Source: CAVXGU01 sp963761615
GTDB taxonomy: Bacteria; Acidobacteriota; Vicinamibacteria; Vicinamibacterales; CAVVIG01
Reading direction: 5' to 3'
Assembly: GCA_963761615.1 (NCBI GenBank)
Contig: CAVXGU010000003.1
Location: 372,001 to 436,000 of the forward strand
DNA length: 64,000 nucleotides
Below are positions 39,554 to 48,158 of the stretch, one piece after another. The position numbers and the translations under genes were made by a program. Within the stretch, counting starts at the first letter, position 1. Each line of letters begins with the position of its first letter. Below the pieces are notes generated by a model. The model was not told the DNA's origin. It saw nothing but the letters and a program-made list of their open reading frames with translations, and searched no databases.

Positions 39554-40168
39554 ATGGCGTTGCTGGATCCGCGGCGCACGTCGGTCTGGGGGCCGGCGCG
39601 GGCGACGGTCTCCGTTCGGGGCCTGCGCCGTTCGGACGCGCCGGTGCTGCTCGCCGCGCTTGCGTGCGACGAAGTCGCGCGCTTCCTGCCTCCCCCGCCG
39701 GCCACCCAGGCCGGGTTCGAGCGCTTCATCGCGTGGGACGATGCCCAGAGGCGGGCCGGCTGTCAGGTGTCGCTGGGCATCACCGTGGGTGATGATCGGC
39801 CAATCGGGATCTTCCAGATTCGGGCGCTCGAACCGTCGTTCAGGACGGCCGAGTGGGGATTCGTCCTGGCCCCCGCGTTCTGGGGCACCGGCGTCTTCGA
39901 GGTCGGCGCGCACCTGGTGCTGGCCCTCGCCTTCGACGACATGGGCGTCGAGCGCCTGGAGGCGCGCACGTCGATCGCGAACGGCCGCGGCGCGGCCGCG
40001 CTCCACAAGGTCGGCGCAGTCCGCGAAGGGACCCTTCGGCGGTCCTTCGATCGCGACGGCCGCTGCCAGGATCGGGACCTGTGGTCGATCCTGGCCGACG
40101 ACTGGCGCGCGGCGCGCGTGTGTCAGTCGAGGCCGGCGTCGGTGCCGGCGGCCGCCGCGGCGCGCTGA
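39554..40168 (+). CDS. GNAT-family N-acetyltransferase (RimJ/RimL-like)
   Basis: A 204-residue acetyltransferase. VSVRGLRRSDAPVLLAAL starts the fold, GDDRPIGIFQIRALEP and TAEWGFVLAPAFWGTGVFEVGAHLVLALAFDDMGVERLEAR give the acetyl-CoA-binding motif A region, and ARTSIANGRGAAALHKVGAVREGTLRRSF is the typical RimJ/RimL C-terminal section. The substrate may be a protein N-terminus or a small molecule. ATG 39554 is chosen; GTG 39542 is equally possible. Its end overlaps the convergent zincin gene by 46 bases. Confidence 0.85.
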   Translation: MALLDPRRTSVWGPARATVSVRGLRRSDAPVLLAALACDEVARFLPPPPATQAGFERFIAWDDAQRRAGCQVSLGITVGDDRPIGIFQIRALEPSFRTAEWGFVLAPAFWGTGVFEVGAHLVLALAFDDMGVERLEARTSIANGRGAAALHKVGAVREGTLRRSFDRDGRCQDRDLWSILADDWRAARVCQSRPASVPAAAAAR

Positions 40169-40761
40169 CGCTCGTCCGCAGTCGGCAGAAACGGCGTCCG
40201 GCTCTCGACCACGAAGTCGCGGACGGAGTGGCGCGCCCTCATCAGGCCGCGTTCCGCGTGCGCGGGCGAGTGCAACAGGTAGTGCCCCAGTTCGTGTGCG
40301 ATGACGCGTCCGAGGACGCGGGCGACGATGCGGTCGCGGCCGCCGGGAGCCGGGCTCCAGAACGGCACTATCCCCGCCGGTGTCTGCGCCGCGACCGCCT
40401 CGATCGGGTCCATGAACACCTGAATCCGCCGCTCCGGTTGGCCCCCGTCGAACCGGAGCGCGCCAAGGGGCACGCCTCCGTCCGTCTCGCCGTCCGTCCG
40501 CGGCTCGACCGGCAGCACCCACAGGCGCGGCGCGCCCTGCGCTTCGGCGTCGATTTCGACGCCGGCCGTCCTCCAGATCGCGCGGGCCTCGTCGAGCGCC
40601 GCCGCTGCGACGTCCGCCGACACGCCATCTGAGGGACCGGGCTCGAAGACGAGCGCCACCCGCGCCGCGCGGCCGGCGGCCTGTACCTCCGGTCCGCACC
40701 CGGCGGCGGGCTGCAGCGCGACGAGGATGCACGCGACGGCGACGGGGGCAGGCGTTTTCAT
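40123..40761 (-). CDS. Lipoprotein with HExxH zincin motif
   Basis: A 212-residue protein. The N-terminus KTPAPVAVACILVALQPAAGC looks like a lipoprotein signal with Cys near residue 22. The core has VIAHELGHYLLHSPAHAERGLM, an HExxHxxxxxxH-like zinc-binding stretch followed by the Met-turn-like GLM, as in metzincin-type metalloproteases. The domain before it (EARAIWRTAGVEIDA, IQVFMDPIEAVA) fits a minimal zincin fold. Family not identified. It shares 46 bases with the GNAT gene. Confidence 0.72.
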   Translation of the reverse strand: MKTPAPVAVACILVALQPAAGCGPEVQAAGRAARVALVFEPGPSDGVSADVAAAALDEARAIWRTAGVEIDAEAQGAPRLWVLPVEPRTDGETDGGVPLGALRFDGGQPERRIQVFMDPIEAVAAQTPAGIVPFWSPAPGGRDRIVARVLGRVIAHELGHYLLHSPAHAERGLMRARHSVRDFVVESRTPFLPTADERQRAAAAAGTDAGLD

Positions 40762-40819
40762 GCCGTCGATCGTAGAAATGCCCAACCCATGAACAAAACT
40801 CTTTGTCGTCATCAGATCG

Positions 40820-40834
40820 ATGAAGTAGTTTCAT
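40820..40834. promoter_or_regulatory. MetR-type box ATGAA-N5-TTCAT
   Basis: TGAA-GTAGT-TTCA at 40821-40833 matches the established MetR recognition pattern TGAA-N5-TTCA perfectly, with one more symmetric pair outside. It lies six bases before the ATG of a MetR-like LysR gene, consistent with negative autoregulation. No second copy was seen upstream of metH. Confidence 0.6.
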
Positions 40835-40839
40835 ATGTC

Positions 40840-41829
40840 ATGGATCTCGAAGTGCGGCACCTGCGGCTCGTCGTCGCCGTGGCCGATGTCGGCAGCCTCA
40901 CGCGCGCCGGCGATCGCCTGAACCTCACGCAGTCGGCGCTGAGCCATCAGCTCCGCGACATCGAGTCGCGGCTCGGCACGCCCCTGTTCCTTCGCGTGGG
41001 TCGGCGCCTCGTGCTGACGCCCGCCGGCGAGCGCCTCGTCGAGTCGGCGCGCGACGTCCTGGATCGCCTGCACGCGGTCGAGGGGGACGTGCGCCAGATG
41101 GGGAAGGACCAGCGCCGCGTCCTGCGCCTGACGACGGAGTGCTACACCTGCTACCACTGGCTGCCGCCGCTCCTGGCGGCCTATCGCGAGCGATGTCCCG
41201 GCGTCGAGGTCCGGATCGACGTCGACGCCACGAGCCATCCGATCCAGGCGCTGCTCGACCACCGGATCGACGTCGCCGTCACCGTCAGCGAGCACACCGC
41301 GCTCGATCGGCGCCTCACCCGCCGCGTGGTGCTGGACGACGAGCTGGTCGTGATCGTGAGTGCGTCCCATCCGCTCGCGTCGCGGAAGAGCGTGCGGCCG
41401 GCCGACCTCGCCGACGAGACGCTGTTCATCTATCCGCCCCGGGAGGAGAGCGGCGTGCTGCAGCAGGTGCTGATGCCGGCCGGCGTGACGCCGCGCGTCG
41501 AGGAGATCAAGCTCACCGAGGCGATCGTCGAGCTGGTGAAGGCCGGGCTCGGGGTGGCGGCGCTGGCGCGATGGGCGGTGCAGCCCTACATCGACGCCGG
41601 CGGGCTGATCGGGCTGCCGTTCGCCGTTGCGGCCGCGCGGCGGCACTGGCGCGTCGTGATGCGGAAGGAGATGGCGCGGGTCGACTACGTGCAGGCCTTC
41701 GTCGACCTGCTCGCGCGGCAAGCGCCCGCCGCGGCGCGCGCGGCGGGGGGGCCTAGCCTTTCTCGACCGGCCGCGACGGGTCGCTCGACCACTCGCTCCA
41801 GGACCCGGCGTACAGCTTCGTCCCGCTGA
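40840..41829 (+). CDS. LysR-family regulator, MetR-like
   Basis: A 329-residue LysR-type regulator. The N-terminal HTH is EVRHLRLVVAVADVGSLTRAGDRLNLTQSALSHQLRDIESRLG (in parts, residues ~3-46). The effector domain contains TTECYTCYHWLPPLL, matching the homocysteine-sensing segment of E. coli MetR (IECHSCIQWLTPAL), then DETLFIYPP and MPAGVTPRVEEIKLTEAIVELVKAGLGVAALARW. MetR activates metE and metH using homocysteine as co-inducer. Here it lies 1.5 kb downstream of metH with a MetR-type box at its own start, supporting that role. The last ~30 residues are low-complexity and overlap the convergent sulfurtransferase gene by 77 bases. Confidence 0.85.
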   Translation: MDLEVRHLRLVVAVADVGSLTRAGDRLNLTQSALSHQLRDIESRLGTPLFLRVGRRLVLTPAGERLVESARDVLDRLHAVEGDVRQMGKDQRRVLRLTTECYTCYHWLPPLLAAYRERCPGVEVRIDVDATSHPIQALLDHRIDVAVTVSEHTALDRRLTRRVVLDDELVVIVSASHPLASRKSVRPADLADETLFIYPPREESGVLQQVLMPAGVTPRVEEIKLTEAIVELVKAGLGVAALARWAVQPYIDAGGLIGLPFAVAAARRHWRVVMRKEMARVDYVQAFVDLLARQAPAAARAAGGPSLSRPAATGRSTTRSRTRRTASSR

Positions 41830-42592
41830 TCCCGGCGCGCTCGAGCGCCAGGATGTTGTGACACGCCGTCACGCCCGAGCCGCAGTAGGCGATCACGTGG
41901 TCCGGCGGCACCCCGCCGACGGCCGCGGCGAGCGAGGGCTGCAGCCCGGCCTTGAACACGCCCTGATCGTCCACGCTCTCCGTGTAGGGATAGTCGCGGG
42001 CGCCGGGGATGTGGCCCCCGACCTTGTCGAGCGGCTCGACGTCGCCGCGATACCGCTCGGGGGCACGCGCATCGAGCAGGCGCCACGCCGGATCCCCGAG
42101 GCGGGACACGACGTCGTCCGCCGAGACGAGCATTCCCGCGCGCGGTGCGCCGGTGAAGGTCCGGGCGCCAGGCCGGGCCGCGCCGGCTTCGACCGGCCGC
42201 TCTTCGGCCCGCCACTTCCTGAACCCGCCGTCCAGCACGGCGACGCGGTCGTGGCCGAGCCAGCGCACCAGCCACCACATCCGCGCGGCGAAGATGCCGT
42301 TGTCCTGGTCGTAGGTGACGACCTGCGTACCGGCGTCGATGCCGAGGCGGCCGAGCGTGGCGGCGAGGGCGGCCGGGTCCGGCAGCGGGTGCCGGCCGTT
42401 GGTGCCGGTCTTGTCCCCCGAGAGGTCGCGGTCGAGATGGGCGTACGCGGCGCCGGGAATGTGCGCGGCCACGTACTCGCGCTCGCCCCACCCGGTGTCG
42501 GCCAGCCGGAATCGGCAATCGACGACGGCGAGGTCGGCGCGGCCGAGATTGGCGGCCAGCGCGGCGGTGTCGATCAATGTGGTGAGCTGCAT
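41753..42592 (-). CDS. Thiosulfate/3-mercaptopyruvate sulfurtransferase (two rhodanese domains)
   Basis: A 279-residue tandem rhodanese. The N-terminal inactive domain has LAVVDCRFRLADTGWGEREYVAAHIPGA and NGIFAARMWWLVRWLGHDRVAVLDGGFRKW. The C-terminal catalytic domain has RLLDARAPERYRG, GHIPGARDYPY and the active-site loop YCGSGVTACHN with the persulfide Cys. The loop CGSGVTA is closer to mercaptopyruvate sulfurtransferases than to thiosulfate types (CRKGVTA). It transfers sulfane sulfur in the cytoplasm. Its 3' end overlaps the LysR gene. Confidence 0.92.
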   Translation of the reverse strand: MQLTTLIDTAALAANLGRADLAVVDCRFRLADTGWGEREYVAAHIPGAAYAHLDRDLSGDKTGTNGRHPLPDPAALAATLGRLGIDAGTQVVTYDQDNGIFAARMWWLVRWLGHDRVAVLDGGFRKWRAEERPVEAGAARPGARTFTGAPRAGMLVSADDVVSRLGDPAWRLLDARAPERYRGDVEPLDKVGGHIPGARDYPYTESVDDQGVFKAGLQPSLAAAVGGVPPDHVIAYCGSGVTACHNILALERAGISGTKLYAGSWSEWSSDPSRPVEKG

Positions 42593-42642
42593 CGCCGGAT
42601 TATAGCGGTCGACGTATCATCATCGCCAAAACGGAAGGCTCG

Positions 42643-42879
42643 ATGATGACGCGCATTCGCGCCGCCGTCCTGGTCGTCTGCCTCGTCTCGCCGGGTTCCG
42701 CCCAGGAGCCGCAGGGCACGCTCGACATGTCGCCCAACGGCGCCACGTCGATCCGCGTGCTGCTCGACGAGCCGAACGTCGGGCCCGAGGTCTCGGTCGC
42801 CGAGATGACGTTCGCGCCGATCTGGGTACCGGGGCGCGAGGCGGGCACGATTACGTCCCGTTGGATCCGGCAGCCCTGA
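42643..42879 (+). CDS. Small secreted protein, possibly a truncated cupin-like fragment
   Basis: A 78-residue frame with a signal-like N-terminus (TRIRAAVLVVCLVSPGSAQ). The rest, SIRVLLDEPNVGPEVSVAEMTFAP, resembles the first strands of small secreted cupins (VSVAEMTF followed by a histidine motif), but the histidine-bearing strands are missing and it stops shortly after. It may be a short stand-alone protein or a decayed cupin gene. It is oriented like glnS and ends 65 bases before it. Confidence 0.4.
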   Translation: MMTRIRAAVLVVCLVSPGSAQEPQGTLDMSPNGATSIRVLLDEPNVGPEVSVAEMTFAPIWVPGREAGTITSRWIRQP

Positions 42880-42925
42880 TCGGGCGCCGGCCATCCGGCG
42901 CGGCGCGGTCCGGCGGGAATTTGCC

Positions 42926-42931
42926 TATAAA
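42926..42931 (+). promoter_or_regulatory. Candidate -10 box of glnS
   Basis: TATAAA lies 13 bases before the glnS ATG in an otherwise GC-rich context. No convincing -35 hexamer is seen. If used, transcription would start only about 6-8 bases before the ATG, a very short leader with no clear Shine-Dalgarno sequence. Confidence 0.35.
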
Positions 42932-42944
42932 ATGGTCGGATTCG

Positions 42945-44667
42945 ATGTCCGCGAATTCCGATTCCCCGACGCCGGCGGCCGCCGGGCCGACCGACTTCAT
43001 CCGTGCCATCGTCCAGGAAGACGTCGCGGCGGGCAGACACGGCGGGCGCGTCACGACGCGGTTTCCGCCCGAGCCGAACGGCTACCTGCACATCGGGCAC
43101 GCGAAGTCGATCTGCCTGAACTTCGGTGTGGCCGCCGAGTTCGGCGGCACGTGCAACCTGCGGTTCGACGACACCAATCCGACCAGGGAAGACGTCGAGT
43201 ACGTCGACGCGATCAAGGCGGACGTCGAGTGGCTGGGTTTTCGCTGGGCCCAGCTGCGCTACGCGTCCGACTACTTCGAGCGGCTGTACGGACTGGCGGT
43301 CGAGTTCGTTCGGAAGGGGCTCGCGTACGTCGACAGTTTGAACGCGGACGAGATCCGCGCGCACCGCGGCACGCTGACCGAGCCGGGCCGGAACAGCCCG
43401 TACCGCGATCGATCGGTCGACGAGAACCTGGACCTGTTCGCGCGGATGCGCGCCGGCGAGTTTCCGGATGGCGCGCACGTCCTCCGGGCGAAGATCGACA
43501 TGGCGTCGCCCAACCTCAACATGCGCGATCCGACGCTCTACCGGATCCGCCATGCGACGCACCACCGGACGGGCGACGCCTGGTGCATCTACCCGATGTA
43601 CGACTTCGCGCACCCGCCGTCGGACGCGATCGAGGGGATCACGCACTCGCTCTGCACGCTGGAGTTCGAGGATCACCGCCCGCTCTACGACTGGCTCGTG
43701 GCGCACCTGTTCGCGGGCGAGCTGCCGCGGCAGTACCGAGTTCGCGCGCCTGAACCTGAACTACACGGTGATGAGCAAGCGCAAGCTCCTGCAGCTCGTC
43801 GAGCAGCGCCACGTGGACGGGTGGGACGATCCGCGGATGCCGACCATCAGCGGGCTGCGGCGGCGCGGCTACACGCCGGAATCGATTCGCGACTTCTGCG
43901 CGCGGATCGGCGTGGCGAAGAAGGAGAACGTCATCGACGTGGCGCAGCTCGAGCACAGCATCCGCGAGGATCTGAACCGGCGCGCGCCGCGCGTCATGGG
44001 CGTGCTGCGGCCGCTGCGCCTCGTGATCACGAACTATCCCGAGGGGCAGGTCGAGCACGTCGACGTCATCAACAACCCGGAGGATCCGGCGGCGGGAACC
44101 CGACGGGTCCCGTTCTCCCGTGTCCTCTACGTCGAGCAGGAGGATTTCCGCGAGGATCCGCCGAAGAAGTTCTTCCGCCTCGCGCCGGGCCGTGAGGTCC
44201 GCCTGCGCTGCGCGTATTTCGTCACGTGCACGAGCGTGGTGAAGGACGCCGAGGGCCGCGTCGTGGAGCTGCAGTGCACGTACGACCCCGACACGCGGGG
44301 CGGCGATGCGCCCGACGGCCGGCGCGTCAAGGCGACGCTGCACTGGGTGTCGGCGGCGCACGCGATTCCCGCGGAGGTCCGCCTCTACGACCGCCTGTTC
44401 TCGGCGGAGGATCCCGAGCAGGTGCCCGAGGGGGGGACGTTCCTCGACCATCTGAATCCGCACTCGCTCGAGGTCCTGACCGCGTGCCGGGTCGAGCCCG
44501 GTCTGGCCGGGTCGCCGGCCGGCACCCGCGTGCAGTTCGAGCGGATCGGGTACTTCTGCGTCGATCCCGATTCGCGCGACGGCGCTCTCGTGCTCAACCG
44601 CACGGTCTCGCTCCGGGACACCTGGGCGAGGATTCGAGCAGCGGGGGGCCTGACGCGTGTCCCGTGA
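42945..44667 (+). CDS. glnS: Glutaminyl-tRNA synthetase, interrupted by a single-base frameshift
   Basis: About 573 residues across two frames (E. coli GlnRS 554). The first frame has TDFIRAIVQEDVAAG, RFPPEPNGYLHIGHAKSI (HIGH motif), LRFDDTNPTRE and CTLEFEDHRPLYDWLV. The second has EFARLNLNYTVMSKRKL (KMSKS equivalent MSKRK), WDDPRMPTISGLRRRGYTP and the C-terminal anticodon-binding beta-barrels. One extra C at 43737 explains the break: without it LPRQY continues straight into EFARLNLNYT. GlnRS is essential where GatCAB does not supply Gln-tRNA, so a consensus error is more likely than a pseudogene. Its TGA overlaps the next gene as GTGA. Confidence 0.9.
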
Positions 44668-45262
44668 GTACCGCATCACCCAGTACCGATCTGGAGCAGG
44701 GCGCCCTCGAAATCCAGTACATCGAGGAGTTCTTCGGCGAGTTCCCGCGCAAGAAGACCGCGAGCGAGATCGTGGCGCGCCTGGCGGGCCGCCGGCATCT
44801 GATCCTCATGGCCAGCGCGCCGCTCGGCGACGAGGCGGGCACGATCGTGCCGGTGTCGTTCAAGGTGGCCCACGAGATCCATCTGCACGAGACCGAACCC
44901 AAGCTGGCCGACCTCGTCGCGCGGCTGCGCGATCACATCCGGTTCGAGGGGCGGCACATCCTCTACACGTGGATCGGCGGCACGCGCCGCGACTGGCGGG
45001 GACAGGGGCACTTCCGGGCGCTCACCGAGCAGCAGGAGCTCTGGGCCATCGAGCAGGGCTTCAACGAGATCGTCGTGAAGACGAAGAACCGCTTCTACGA
45101 GATGCGCGGCACGCTCGACCGCCTGCGCTTCGAAGTGGTCAAGTACGAGCGCCACCTCTGGGACAACGCCGAGTCGAAGGTGTACCTCGAGCAAGCGGAT
45201 CGTGCCCGAGCTCCTCACGCGGCATCGCAGCGCGAAGACGGTCGTGCAATCGACGATCTCAG
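44664..45262 (+). CDS. GNAT-like acetyltransferase, frameshifted near its 3' end
   Basis: About 198 residues. The body has YIEEFFGEFPRKKTASEIVARL, HLILMASAPLGDEAGTIVPVSFKVAHEIHLHETEPKLADLV (in parts) and GGTRRDWRGQGHFRALTEQQELWAIEQGF, where RRDWRGQGHF matches the GNAT acetyl-CoA loop. An extra G at 45189 breaks the frame: its removal gives ESKVYLSKRIVPELLTRHRSAKTVVQS. No stop then follows before the convergent cytochrome gene unless a second extra base near 45260 is removed, which creates TAG. The end coordinate is therefore an estimate. The GTG start overlaps the glnS stop. Substrate unknown. Confidence 0.65.
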
Positions 45263-45278
45263 TTCGGGTGCCGGGCCG

Positions 45279-46553
45279 CTATGCCCCGCGGCGCCGGTCG
45301 ATCTGCCGGATCTTGAGCGCGAGCGCGACCACGAAGAGCAGGATCAGGCCGAGCGACACGGCGAGGCCGCGGCGCCTGAACCGCAGCTCGCGCTGGCCGT
45401 CCTGGCCCGCGGCGTTCACCCGCGTCACGATCTGCATGCCGTTGTCGATGATGGCGCTCACGGTCGCCGGCGTGAACGCGTGCATCTCGGTGCGCGCGAG
45501 CGTCAGCTGGTTGCGGGCGTCGCCCAGGGCCAGGTCCTGGGCGCTCTCCTCGAGGCCGGCGTTCTCGAGGCCGGCGATCAGCGTGCTCGACTGGTCGATG
45601 CCGGCCTCGAGCCGATCGATCCCGCGCCGCATCGTCGTCGCAGCCGTCGCGCCCGCATCGTCGGGTCCGTTGTGGCACTGCGCGCAGACGGCCCCGCTCC
45701 CCGTGCCCAGCATCGCATCGGTCGGTTTCGCGATGGCATGGTTGCCGTGGCACTCCACGCATCCGCGGTCGAAGACGAACGCGTGCACGCTCGTCGCGAA
45801 CTTCTGCGCGAAGACGGCGTGGCACGTGCCGCAGACGTTGACGATCGAGTCGACGCCGGGCGGCACCGCCCCGTGATTGCCGTGGCAGTCGTTGCAGGTC
45901 GGCGCCGAGAGGTCGCCGCCCTTCAGCGCCTGGGCGTGCACGCTCCGCTCGTAGTCGGCGAACTGTGTCGTGGGCAGGGGCGAGCCGTCCGGCAGCGTGT
46001 AGCCCGCCATGTGATCGGCGCTCGCGTGGCAGGTGGCGCACGTCGACGCCACGTTGGTCGGATAGACCGGCGACCGTGGATTCGAGACGGCGAGGATGCC
46101 GTGCGCCCCGTGACAGCTCGCGCAGGTGGCCACCTTCTCGTCGCCCCCGGCCAGGCGCTTGCCGTGGACGCTCGTCGCGTACTCCGTTGCCTGGTCGACA
46201 CGCTCGCCGGGCGCGTACTTCCGCATCAGGTCCGCGTCGCTGTGGCACCGCGCGCAGGCCGCGATCTGCGCCTCGCCGCGGGGCGCCCCGCGGAAGCCCT
46301 TCGCCCGGTCGTGGGCGCGGGCCGCGTCGGCGGCTGTCGCGTCGCCGCCGTGGCAGTCGACGCAGGCGAACCCTTTCGCCCGGTGGACGTCGTCGCCCGA
46401 GAACGCGGTCACGGGCGCCGAGAGGCGCGGATCGGTCGACGCGGCGTGGCACGTCAGGCAGGTATTCGCCCCTGCCGGCGGCTGCGCGGCCGCGGGTGCG
46501 GCCACGAGCAGCGCGACCAGCGCCCACCTGAACGCCTGCCATCGGGACATCAT
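45279..46553 (-). CDS. Membrane-anchored nonaheme cytochrome c
   Basis: A 424-residue protein with signal peptide (RWALVALLVAAPAAAQ). Nine CxxCH motifs follow: CLTCH, CVDCH, CARCH, CASCH, CATCH, CNDCH, CGTCH, CVECH and CAQCH. After the haem region comes a ~90-residue helical part (EAGIDQSSTLIAGLENAGLEE) and a C-terminal membrane segment (GLAVSLGLILLFVVALAL) with a positive tail. It is encoded 4 bases after cytochrome b and follows a Rieske gene, so it probably replaces cytochrome c1 as the electron acceptor of a bc-type quinol oxidoreductase, passing electrons to periplasmic carriers. Confidence 0.92.
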   Translation of the reverse strand: MMSRWQAFRWALVALLVAAPAAAQPPAGANTCLTCHAASTDPRLSAPVTAFSGDDVHRAKGFACVDCHGGDATAADAARAHDRAKGFRGAPRGEAQIAACARCHSDADLMRKYAPGERVDQATEYATSVHGKRLAGGDEKVATCASCHGAHGILAVSNPRSPVYPTNVASTCATCHASADHMAGYTLPDGSPLPTTQFADYERSVHAQALKGGDLSAPTCNDCHGNHGAVPPGVDSIVNVCGTCHAVFAQKFATSVHAFVFDRGCVECHGNHAIAKPTDAMLGTGSGAVCAQCHNGPDDAGATAATTMRRGIDRLEAGIDQSSTLIAGLENAGLEESAQDLALGDARNQLTLARTEMHAFTPATVSAIIDNGMQIVTRVNAAGQDGQRELRFRRRGLAVSLGLILLFVVALALKIRQIDRRRGA

Positions 46554-46557
46554 CGCC

Positions 46558-47643
46558 TCAGCTCGCGTAGTAGCCCCAGATCGAGAACACCACGAGGTAG
46601 ACCAGCGCCGCCACGGCGATCGCCGTGAAGAGCGGGCTGCGCTCGCCGCGCGAGGCGCGGCGGTCGAGGAACGGCACGAACACGATGAACGCCGCCGCCA
46701 GCCCGAAGCCGATGACGCCCAGCCGCTCGCCCTCGATGCCCAGGACGTGGCTCGGGATCAGCTTCAGCGTGTGAAACATCGCCAGGAAGTACCACTCGGG
46801 GCGGATGTGCGCCGGCACGGCGGCAAAGGCGTCGGCCTTCTTCCCGAGCTCCCACGGGTAGAAGGCGGCGAGCGCCGCGAGGATCGCGAGCGCCACGTAC
46901 CACGCGAGCACGTCCCGGAGGATGTAGTTGGGGAAGAACGGCATCTGCCGCGGCTGCTCGCCGGCCTTCAGGCGGCGCTCGAGGCCGAGAGGGATGCTCA
47001 TCCCCTGCCGCTGGACGAACAGCAGGTGCAGCGCGACCAGCGCGGTGGCGAGCATGGGCAGGATGGCCACGTGAAGGCCGTAGAACCTCGAGAGCGTCGC
47101 GCCCGTCACGTCGTCACCGCCCCGGAACAGCCGCAGGAGGAACGCGCCGGCGAACGGCACCGAGCCCGCGATGCCCGTGCCGACCTTCGTCGCGAAGAAC
47201 GAGAGCTCGTTCCACGGCAGCAGGTAGCCGCTGAAGCCGAACGCCAGCATCAGGAAGAGCAGCAGGGCGCCGCTGACCCACGTGAGCTCGCGGGGCTTCC
47301 GGTACGACTTGAGCAGGAACACGCTGAAGAAGTGCGCGAACGCGGCGGCGATGAGAAGGTTTGCCGACCAGCTGTGGATGTTGCGGATCAGCCAGCCGAA
47401 CTTCACCTTGGTGACGATGAACTGAACGCTCTCGTAGGCTTCCGACGCGCTCGGCCGGTAGTAGAGGAGGAGCAGGATTCCGGTGACCACCTGGACGACG
47501 AACAGGAATAGCGTCAGGCCGCCCAGGTAGTACCAGGCCTTCTGCGCGTGGACCGGGACGCCCTTCTCGGAGACGAAGTGCTTCAGGCCGCTCAGGTCGA
47601 GCCGCTCGTCGAGCCAGTCGAGGGTGCGTTCCAGCATGGCCAA
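46558..47643 (-). CDS. Cytochrome b of a bc-type complex
   Basis: A 361-residue polytopic protein. Haem-ligating histidines lie in NIHSWSANLLIAAAFAHFFSVF and in FYGLHVAILPMLATALVALHLLF, two pairs spaced as in b6/cytochrome b. The quinone-site motif PEWY occurs in RPEWYFLAMFHTLKLIP, along with FGFSGYLLPWNELSFFATKVG. The single chain covers the b6 part plus a subunit-IV-like part, about eight membrane helices. It starts immediately after the Rieske gene stop and precedes the nonaheme cytochrome c gene. Confidence 0.93.
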   Translation of the reverse strand: MAMLERTLDWLDERLDLSGLKHFVSEKGVPVHAQKAWYYLGGLTLFLFVVQVVTGILLLLYYRPSASEAYESVQFIVTKVKFGWLIRNIHSWSANLLIAAAFAHFFSVFLLKSYRKPRELTWVSGALLLFLMLAFGFSGYLLPWNELSFFATKVGTGIAGSVPFAGAFLLRLFRGGDDVTGATLSRFYGLHVAILPMLATALVALHLLFVQRQGMSIPLGLERRLKAGEQPRQMPFFPNYILRDVLAWYVALAILAALAAFYPWELGKKADAFAAVPAHIRPEWYFLAMFHTLKLIPSHVLGIEGERLGVIGFGLAAAFIVFVPFLDRRASRGERSPLFTAIAVAALVYLVVFSIWGYYAS

Positions 47644-48153
47644 TCAGCTGCGCGAGACGACGATGTCTTCGTGGCCCGGCTGGCCGCGGAGGTTGACGGT
47701 GAACCGATCGAGCGGCCGCGGCGGCGGTCCGGAGACGACGTTGCCGTTCAGGTCGTAGACGCCGTTGTGGCAGGCGCACCAGATCTGCGACGTATCGGCC
47801 TTGTACTGCACCGTGCACCCCAGGTGGGTGCAGACGGCGCTGAAGGCGCGCAGGTCCCCGTCCGGCGTGCGGATCACGATGCCGGGGCGCGTGCCGAACT
47901 TGAAGATGAGGCCGCTGTTCGGCGCCAGGGCGTCCGCCGTGCCCGCCACGACGCTGGCCGTTTCCGGCTCGCCGCTCGGCGGGGGCACCAGGTACTGGGA
48001 CACCGGATAGGCCATGGCCGCCGCAGTCGACACGAATCCGACCGTGAGGAGCGCGTCGAGGAACGTGCGCCGGGGCAAGTCGGCGTCGCCGGGTCTGGAC
48101 GTGCCACCCGGGTTCGTCGACCCACCGCCGTCGATCCCGTCGCGCCCGCGCAT
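47644..48153 (-). CDS. Rieske iron-sulfur protein
   Basis: A 169-residue protein. Near the N-terminus DLPRRTFLDALLTVGFVSTAAAMAYPVSQYLVPPP is a membrane anchor after a twin-arginine-like RRTF. The cluster-binding motifs are CTHLGC and CACHNGVYD, giving the two Cys and two His ligands of the [2Fe-2S] centre. It is the mobile subunit that takes an electron from quinol in the bc-type complex encoded with the next two genes. It begins five bases after an M14 peptidase gene stop. Confidence 0.94.
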   Translation of the reverse strand: MRGRDGIDGGGSTNPGGTSRPGDADLPRRTFLDALLTVGFVSTAAAMAYPVSQYLVPPPSGEPETASVVAGTADALAPNSGLIFKFGTRPGIVIRTPDGDLRAFSAVCTHLGCTVQYKADTSQIWCACHNGVYDLNGNVVSGPPPRPLDRFTVNLRGQPGHEDIVVSRS

Positions 48154-48158
48154 CCTGG

